Shown: piece after piece, positions 38,398 through 43,148 of the stretch | Position numbering within the stretch: the stretch's first letter is position 1 | Layout: each line of letters opens with the position of its first letter | Source of the DNA: CAYGJN01 sp964350135 | Lineage (GTDB): Bacteria; Bdellovibrionota; Bacteriovoracia; Bacteriovoracales; Bacteriovoracaceae | Direction of reading: 5' to 3' | DNA: 43,148 bases | Assembly (NCBI GenBank): GCA_964350135.1 | Contig: CAYGJN010000005.1 | Coordinates: 1-43,148 of the forward strand | Notes under the pieces: generated by a model | Databases searched by the model: none | What the model was told of the DNA's origin: nothing | The model's input: the letters and a program-made list of their open reading frames with translations, nothing else | Program-made: the position numbers and the translations under genes

Positions 38398-41067
38398 GTG
38401 GGCAGTTCAACAAACTCATTTAACGCTAAGCAAACATTGGATGTAGATGGAAAATCTTATACTTATTATTCTTTGCCAGAAGCTGCGAAGAAACTAGGTA
38501 ATATAGACCGTTTACCATATAGCCTTAAAGTGCTTCTTGAAAATCTTTTGCGTTGCGAAGATGGAAAGACTGTTACCACAAATGATGTACAGGCCATAGT
38601 TGATTGGCAAAAAGAAAAGAAATCAAAAGCAGAAATTGCTTACCATCCTGCAAGAGTTGTCATGCAAGATTTTACAGGTGTTCCTGCAGTTGTTGATCTT
38701 GCTGTTATGAGAGACGCAGTTAAAAACCTTGGTGGTGATCCAAAGAAAATTAATCCTCAAGTTCCAGTTGATTTAGTAATTGATCACTCTGTTCAAGTTG
38801 AAAATTATGGAACACCAGAGGCATTCGAACAAAACGTAGCAATTGAATACCAAAGAAATAAAGAGCGTTATGAGTTTTTAAAATGGGGAGCTCAGGCCTT
38901 TGATAATTTTCGAGTAGTTCCTCCTGGAACAGGAATTATTCACCAAGTGAATCTTGAATATCTTGCTCAAACTGTTTGGACTAGAAATATAGACGGTGAA
39001 GAGGTTGCATACCCTGATACATGTGTTGGAACTGACTCTCATACAACTATGATTAATGGCCTAGCTGTTCTTGGCTGGGGAGTAGGTGGTATTGAAGCTG
39101 AGGCTGCCATGCTTGGGCAAGCAGTTACAATGATGATTCCAGAAGTTGTGGGATTTAAATTAGAGGGAACTTTAAATGAAGGGGTTACTGCCACTGACCT
39201 TGTTCTTCAAATAGTGCAAATGCTTAGAAAACTTGGAGTTGTTGGTAAGTTTGTAGAATTCTATGGCCCAGGACTTGATCGTTTGTCTTTGGCTGATAGA
39301 GCAACTATCGCAAATATGGCACCTGAGTATGGTGCGACTTGTGGCTTTTTTCCAATTGACTCTGAAGCTATTCGATATCTTCGCTTCACAGGACGAGATG
39401 AAACTAGAGTAAAGTTAGTTGAAAAATATGCTAAAGCTCAAGGTATGTGGAGAGAAGCTAATGCTCCTGATCCTATTTTTACCACAAGCCTAGAGCTTGA
39501 TATGTCAGAAGTAGAGCCAAACCTTGCTGGTCATAAACGTCCACAAGATAGAATTACTCTGAAAACAGCAAAGGAAGATTTTAAAAATATTCTTCATGAA
39601 TCTTTCAAAGTACCTTCAAAAAGATCAGAGAAAGTGGAAGGTAGAGATTTTGATTTAACAGATGGTGACGTTACTATTGCAGCTATTACAAGTTGTACTA
39701 ATACATCAAATCCAAATGTTTTAATTGGCGCAGGACTTGTGGCCAGAAAAGCAAAGGCCCTAGGCCTAAGTGTCAAACCTTGGGTAAAGACATCTTTAGC
39801 TCCAGGGTCTCAAGTTGTTACTGAGTATCTTAAAAAAGCAAATCTATTAACTGATCTTGAGTCTCTTGGGTTTCATGTAGTTGGTTATGGTTGTACGACT
39901 TGTATTGGAAACTCTGGACCTTTACCTGTCGAAATAAGCAAGGCCATTCATAAAGGTGATTTAGTCGCAACTTCTGTTCTCTCTGGAAACAGAAACTTTG
40001 AAGGACGAATCTCTCCTGATATAAAAGCGAATTTTCTTGCCTCTCCTCCGTTGGTTGTTGCTTATGCATTAGCGGGCACAATGGATATTGACTTAACAAC
40101 TGAGTCAATTGGTAAAGGCAAAGATGGACAAGATGTATTTCTAAAAGATCTATGGCCCACAAATAAAGAGATCTCTGATATTCTTGCTGAATGTTTAACT
40201 CCTGCTATGTTTGAACAAAAATATGGTGATGTTTTTAAAGGGGATTCCCGTTGGCAAGCAATTGATTCTGGATCTGGTCAAACTTATGCTTGGGATAAAA
40301 ATTCTACTTATATTCAATGTCCTCCTTATTTTGATGGAATGACAATGGATATAGGGAAATTATCTAATATTAAAGACGCTAGGCCTCTTGCACTTCTTGG
40401 ACAATCTGTAACTACTGACCATATTTCTCCTGCCGGTGCATTTGGAACTGAAACTCCTGCAGGAAAATATTTAGTAGAGAGAAATGTAGAAAGAAAAGAT
40501 TTTAATTCTTATGGATCTCGTCGTGGAAATCATGAAGTCATGATGAGAGGAACTTTTGCTAATATTAGATTAAGAAATGAGATGGCCCCGGGAACTGAAG
40601 GCGGGTTTACTAAAAAACAACCTGAAGGTGTAGATACTACAATTTTTGATGCTTCTATGGATTATCAAAAAGAAGGGACTCCACTTATTGTTATTGCTGG
40701 CTCTGAGTATGGAACTGGTTCTTCAAGAGACTGGGCCGCAAAAGGAACTAATCTTTTAGGTGTTAAGGCCGTAGTGGCCGAATCATATGAGCGAATTCAC
40801 AGATCTAATCTAATTGGAATGGGAGTTCTGCCTTTACAATTTCAGACTGGTACTAAAAAATCCTCTTTAGGTATTGATGGCACTGAAACTTTTGATATTA
40901 CAGGTGTGACGGAACTAAGCCCTCGCGGAACAGTAGAACTTACAATTAAAAAAGATGGTAATGAGAAAAAAATTACTCTTGATTGTAGAATTGATACCCA
41001 AGATGAATTTAATTATTACACCAATGGGGGAATTCTCCATTATGTACTTAGACAATTGGCCGAGTAA
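38398..41067 (+). CDS. acnA: aconitate hydratase A
   Basis: An 889-residue aconitase of the AcnA/IRP type that interconverts citrate and isocitrate in the TCA cycle. The 4Fe-4S ligands are Cys433 in ITSCTNTSNP, and Cys499 and Cys502 in GCTTCIGNSGP. CVGTDSHTTMINGL and the C-terminal swivel domain with YGTGSSRDWAAKG are intact. The length equals the family (about 890). The start is GTG with AAAGGAG upstream. It could also hydrate 2-methyl-cis-aconitate for the methylcitrate cycle, since no acnD/prpF is near the prp genes. The next gene begins in its last base. Confidence 0.96.
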   Translation: MGSSTNSFNAKQTLDVDGKSYTYYSLPEAAKKLGNIDRLPYSLKVLLENLLRCEDGKTVTTNDVQAIVDWQKEKKSKAEIAYHPARVVMQDFTGVPAVVDLAVMRDAVKNLGGDPKKINPQVPVDLVIDHSVQVENYGTPEAFEQNVAIEYQRNKERYEFLKWGAQAFDNFRVVPPGTGIIHQVNLEYLAQTVWTRNIDGEEVAYPDTCVGTDSHTTMINGLAVLGWGVGGIEAEAAMLGQAVTMMIPEVVGFKLEGTLNEGVTATDLVLQIVQMLRKLGVVGKFVEFYGPGLDRLSLADRATIANMAPEYGATCGFFPIDSEAIRYLRFTGRDETRVKLVEKYAKAQGMWREANAPDPIFTTSLELDMSEVEPNLAGHKRPQDRITLKTAKEDFKNILHESFKVPSKRSEKVEGRDFDLTDGDVTIAAITSCTNTSNPNVLIGAGLVARKAKALGLSVKPWVKTSLAPGSQVVTEYLKKANLLTDLESLGFHVVGYGCTTCIGNSGPLPVEISKAIHKGDLVATSVLSGNRNFEGRISPDIKANFLASPPLVVAYALAGTMDIDLTTESIGKGKDGQDVFLKDLWPTNKEISDILAECLTPAMFEQKYGDVFKGDSRWQAIDSGSGQTYAWDKNSTYIQCPPYFDGMTMDIGKLSNIKDARPLALLGQSVTTDHISPAGAFGTETPAGKYLVERNVERKDFNSYGSRRGNHEVMMRGTFANIRLRNEMAPGTEGGFTKKQPEGVDTTIFDASMDYQKEGTPLIVIAGSEYGTGSSRDWAAKGTNLLGVKAVVAESYERIHRSNLIGMGVLPLQFQTGTKKSSLGIDGTETFDITGVTELSPRGTVELTIKKDGNEKKITLDCRIDTQDEFNYYTNGGILHYVLRQLAE

Positions 41068-41576
41068 TGGATGAAGTACTTCTCTCCCAATCAGTTGCTA
41101 TATTGATTGATGGAAATAATATTGAACGCAGTCTTCACTCTTTAACAAAGAGTGAATCAACTATGATGAACTTTGATTCTCTTATCCCACGTTTACTAGA
41201 TGGAAGATGGCTTAATCGTCTTATTTATTTTAAGGAAGGGAAAAATATTTCAGAAAAACTTACTGAAAGACTTCATAGTAATTATCATGGATCAACAATT
41301 CCTTGCCATAAATCAGCTGATATTCCTTTAACTATTAAGGCCACTCAGCTTGCTAATAAAGTTGATACAATTATTATTCTCTCAGGTGATAGTGATTATG
41401 TTGAACTTGTAAGGCATCTAAAAGGTGATGGAGTGAGAGTTGAGATCGCGGCAGTAGAGTCTACTACAGCAGGAATTCTTCGTGATGAAGCGGATTATTT
41501 TCATCCCATTATTAAAGATGATTGGTTTCAGCTTAATGCAAAAAAGAAGACTACCACTAAGAAAAGGCGGAGTTAA
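41067..41576 (+). CDS. NYN/LabA-like (DUF88) PIN-fold protein
   Basis: A 169-residue protein of the NYN (LabA/DUF88) branch of PIN-like nucleases. Acidic residues at the expected places are Asp15 in ILIDGNNIE, Asp85 in KSADIPLT, and Asp108 and Asp110 in ILSGDSDYVELVRHLK, which would bind a metal for RNA cleavage. The basic tail KKKTTTKKRRS could contact RNA. Enzyme activity and target are unknown. Its ATG shares one base with the acnA TAA (TAATG), so it is translationally coupled to aconitase; aconitase itself can bind RNA in other bacteria, which makes the pair interesting but proves nothing. Confidence 0.82.
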   Translation: MDEVLLSQSVAILIDGNNIERSLHSLTKSESTMMNFDSLIPRLLDGRWLNRLIYFKEGKNISEKLTERLHSNYHGSTIPCHKSADIPLTIKATQLANKVDTIIILSGDSDYVELVRHLKGDGVRVEIAAVESTTAGILRDEADYFHPIIKDDWFQLNAKKKTTTKKRRS

Positions 41577-41578
41577 AT

Positions 41579-42037
41579 ATGCAATCTAGTAATCTCGTTA
41601 TTCCTAATAAAATGCATATTTTAACTGTTTTTGGTGCATTGATTTTTACTAGATTTGTTTTTGGCGTGATCGTTTATTATTTTGAGTCTATGGGACATAG
41701 CAGCCAAACAGACTTAACAGAGATGTCTATTAATTTAATTTGGCTTGGATGTGCAGCAACTTTGATAGGTTCAAATTTTTTATTTCGTTCAGTTTTTAAA
41801 AAAGAAAATTATAAAGGTAAATCTGAAGTTGAAATTTCGAATAAAATGCTTTCTAGTCTAATGATCTCATGGATTGTATGTCAGGTGTCTGCGCTTATTG
41901 GTGTGGTTTGCTATCTCTTTTATGGGCTTTTTTATGAGCAAGCTCTAGGAATGATAGGGCTCAGCCTACTAGTTGGTTTGTTTCAAAAACCTAATTTTTC
42001 TCGTATGGAAGAAGTTGGCGGTTTTAAGTTCCCTTAG
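41579..42037 (+). CDS. four-helix membrane protein of unknown function
   Basis: A 152-residue hydrophobic protein with four predicted membrane helices: about 10-34, 48-68, 92-118 and 122-136. The first segment reads MHILTVFGALIFTRFVFGVI. No family is recognised. It starts 2 bases after the NYN gene stop and is the last member of the acnA unit. Its stop overlaps by 4 bases the stop of the small minus-strand peptide frame at 42034-42105. There is no signal peptidase site or catalytic motif. Confidence 0.6.
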   Translation: MQSSNLVIPNKMHILTVFGALIFTRFVFGVIVYYFESMGHSSQTDLTEMSINLIWLGCAATLIGSNFLFRSVFKKENYKGKSEVEISNKMLSSLMISWIVCQVSALIGVVCYLFYGLFYEQALGMIGLSLLVGLFQKPNFSRMEEVGGFKFP

Positions 42038-42105
42038 CTTATATGCTTAATAATAAGAAGAATCTGTGGGGCCGCAACTACCATTAAAAGTACTAAATAT
42101 TTCAT
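42034..42105 (-). CDS. small membrane peptide candidate (23 residues)
   Basis: This short frame starts with ATG at 42105, preceded by AGGAG and 6 bases (TTATAT), an ideal ribosome binding site, and ends at TAA 42034. The peptide begins MKYLVLLMVVAAPQ, continues with ILLIIK and is almost wholly hydrophobic with a short basic end, consistent with a single membrane span. It lies in the 183-base gap between the four-helix protein and the divergent MscS gene. Coding status is inferred from the ribosome binding site and peptide shape only. Confidence 0.42.
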   Translation of the reverse strand: MKYLVLLMVVAAPQILLIIKHIS

Positions 42106-42169
42106 ATATAACTCCTAATCTCTTTAGATGCAGGATTTAGGCCATCTTTTCCTCGTGATATCAATGTGT

Positions 42170-42175
42170 TATAAT
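42170..42175 (+). promoter_or_regulatory. TATAAT -10 element before the MscS gene
   Basis: A perfect TATAAT, 46 bases upstream of the MscS ATG. At 17 bases there is only a poor -35, so the call rests on the -10. Confidence 0.35.
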
Positions 42176-42220
42176 ATTTTTTAAGTCCAATCTATTGAAA
42201 CTGACAAGGAAGTCGACAAT

Positions 42221-43102
42221 ATGGAATCATTTAATTTTAGTAGATCTTTCTCATCTATAAGTGGGCTTACTAATAATCTTGATAAGCTTTCTAAGCCTCT
42301 TTTTGAAGTTGGGGGCAATAAGTTTTCTTTAATCTCAATTTTAATTGCTGTTTTAATTTTTTGTCTAGCTATCTATTTATCAAAAATAGTGGAAAAGCTT
42401 GTTGGTAGATCTCTTAAAGATAGTCATCTTGATAGTGGTATTCAGGGCTCAATTTCTAAATTCTCAAGATATTTAATTCTTCTTATTGGCATTGTCATAA
42501 TGATGGATATTATCGGTATTGGTCTTTCATCACTGGCTGCTGTTGGTGCCATTATTGGTGTTGGGCTTGGTTTTGGATTGCAAAATATAACACAAAACTT
42601 TATCTCGGGACTTATTATTTTACTAGAAAGGCCTATCAAGGTTGGTGATCTTGTTCATGTAAAAGGAGTAACTGGTAGAGTAGAAGTTATAGGCTCTCGA
42701 TCAACAACAATTATTACAAGAGATGATCTTGCTATTATTGTTCCAAATTCGCAGTTTATAAGTGAGCAAGTTATTAATGAATCTCATTCAGGAATGAAGA
42801 TGAGACTTCATGTAAATATCGGTGTTGGGTATGGAAGTGATACAAGTTTAGTTAAAGAAACACTTTTAGAAATTGCAGCTAATCATCAAAAAATTCTAAG
42901 TTATCCTGAACCTAAAGTTCAGTTTAGAGATTTTGGTGATTCATCTCTTGATTTTGTTTTGCTTATTTGGGTTAACGATAATTGGTCAGGAGACTTTATA
43001 ACTTCAGATCTTCGTTTTGCAATTGATAATGCTTTTAGAGAACGCAAAATTAAAATACCTTTTCCTCAAAGGGAAGTTTATTCTCATTCAGTGAGTTCAT
43101 GA
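42221..43102 (+). CDS. MscS-family mechanosensitive channel
   Basis: A 293-residue small-conductance mechanosensitive channel, which releases solutes when the membrane is stretched by osmotic downshock. Three membrane helices are predicted (about 34-56, 84-104, 107-135). The pore helix has the family's Gly/Ala repeat (AAVGAIIGVGLGFGLQNITQ), followed by the amphipathic segment NFISGLIILLERPIKVGD. The beta domain holds VTGRVEVIGSRSTTI and IVPNSQF, then the alpha-beta C-terminal vestibule. Length equals E. coli MscS (286). The ATG has AAGGAAG upstream. The next gene overlaps its stop by 4 bases. Confidence 0.95.
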   Translation: MESFNFSRSFSSISGLTNNLDKLSKPLFEVGGNKFSLISILIAVLIFCLAIYLSKIVEKLVGRSLKDSHLDSGIQGSISKFSRYLILLIGIVIMMDIIGIGLSSLAAVGAIIGVGLGFGLQNITQNFISGLIILLERPIKVGDLVHVKGVTGRVEVIGSRSTTIITRDDLAIIVPNSQFISEQVINESHSGMKMRLHVNIGVGYGSDTSLVKETLLEIAANHQKILSYPEPKVQFRDFGDSSLDFVLLIWVNDNWSGDFITSDLRFAIDNAFRERKIKIPFPQREVYSHSVSS

Positions 43103-43148
43103 AACTAGTAGTTTTTTTATTTATTTGCCTAAGTTTTAATTCCTATAG
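43099..43148 (+). CDS. start of an exported protein (truncated by window end)
   Basis: The ATG overlaps the MscS stop (ATGA). The 16 visible residues, MKLVVFLFICLSFNSY, look like the start of a signal peptide, possibly of a lipoprotein or periplasmic protein. The rest lies outside the window, so no function can be given. The overlap suggests coupling to the channel gene. Confidence 0.5.
   Translation, partial: MKLVVFLFICLSFNSY

Noticed and set aside
1..43148. tRNA, rRNA, CRISPR arrays, insertion sequences, prophage
   Set aside because: I looked for cloverleaf arms, regularly spaced repeats, transposase motifs and phage structural genes and found none.

Overview
The window is AT-rich bacterial chromosome, roughly one third G+C by eye. 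It is densely packed with about 45 protein genes on both strands, with short gaps and many 1-4 bp start/stop overlaps. I see no rRNA, tRNA, CRISPR array, insertion sequence or prophage, and no gene-free stretch reaches 300 bases. The gene mix points to a Gram-negative bacterium with an outer membrane: several lipoproteins, an outer-membrane barrel, secreted phospholipase D-like enzymes, small trypsin-like proteases, and degenerate HD-GYP and PilZ c-di-GMP proteins. My best inference is a relative of the predatory Bdellovibrionota (Bacteriovorax/Halobacteriovorax type). This rests on gene style and base composition, not on a marker gene.

Layout. 1-3026: the 3' part of a 3-hydroxyisobutyrate dehydrogenase gene with an in-frame TAG, a crotonase, a lipoprotein, and a KirBac-type potassium channel whose start overlaps the lipoprotein stop. 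3103-8214: a tight prpD-prpB-prpC methylcitrate set followed by an AlkB-like dioxygenase and an AI-2E-type permease. 8255-9555: a DUF2452 protein and a receiver/cNMP-binding regulator. 9552-11321 (minus): a secreted PLD-like protein and a DoxX-like membrane protein. 11504-16069: a secreted HExxH protein, a large divergent adenosine-deaminase-like protein, a CxxCxxC protein and a MATE exporter. 16077-19748: a small membrane peptide candidate, a very basic secreted protein, an outer-membrane barrel, a Na/Pi-cotransporter-like protein and a membrane PilZ protein. 19769-23629: a lipoprotein, a SpoU methyltransferase, a second membrane PilZ protein and an HD-GYP protein. 23789-28230: a second secreted PLD-like protein, a gamma-glutamyltranspeptidase-like protein, HemJ and an RsmD-like methyltransferase. 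28311-32096: lysA, fabH, fbaB and cutA. 32190-35330: a secreted protein, a YciB-like membrane protein, a tandem UspA protein and ung. 35519-38343: two tandem trypsin-like proteases, a rhodanese and a cysteine desulfurase. 38398-43148: acnA, a NYN-domain protein, a membrane protein, a second small-peptide candidate, an MscS channel and the start of one more secreted protein.

How the genes fit together. The valine-catabolism genes at the left end yield propionyl-CoA, which the adjacent PrpC/PrpD/PrpB would convert to pyruvate and succinate. The aconitase at 38398 could supply the methylaconitate hydration step, since no acnD/prpF pair is present. Secreted hydrolases (two PLD proteins, two proteases, one HExxH protein) fit a lifestyle that breaks down macromolecules outside the cytoplasm. 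Two related membrane PilZ proteins and an HD-GYP protein, all with altered signature residues, form a loose c-di-GMP neighbourhood. No compact unknown defence or conflict system stands out. The most unusual items are the tandem proteases with changed specificity residues, the divergent adenosine-deaminase-like protein, two very small membrane-peptide genes with good ribosome binding sites, the degenerate c-di-GMP proteins, the interrupted dehydrogenase, and an FNR-like box in front of the universal stress gene.
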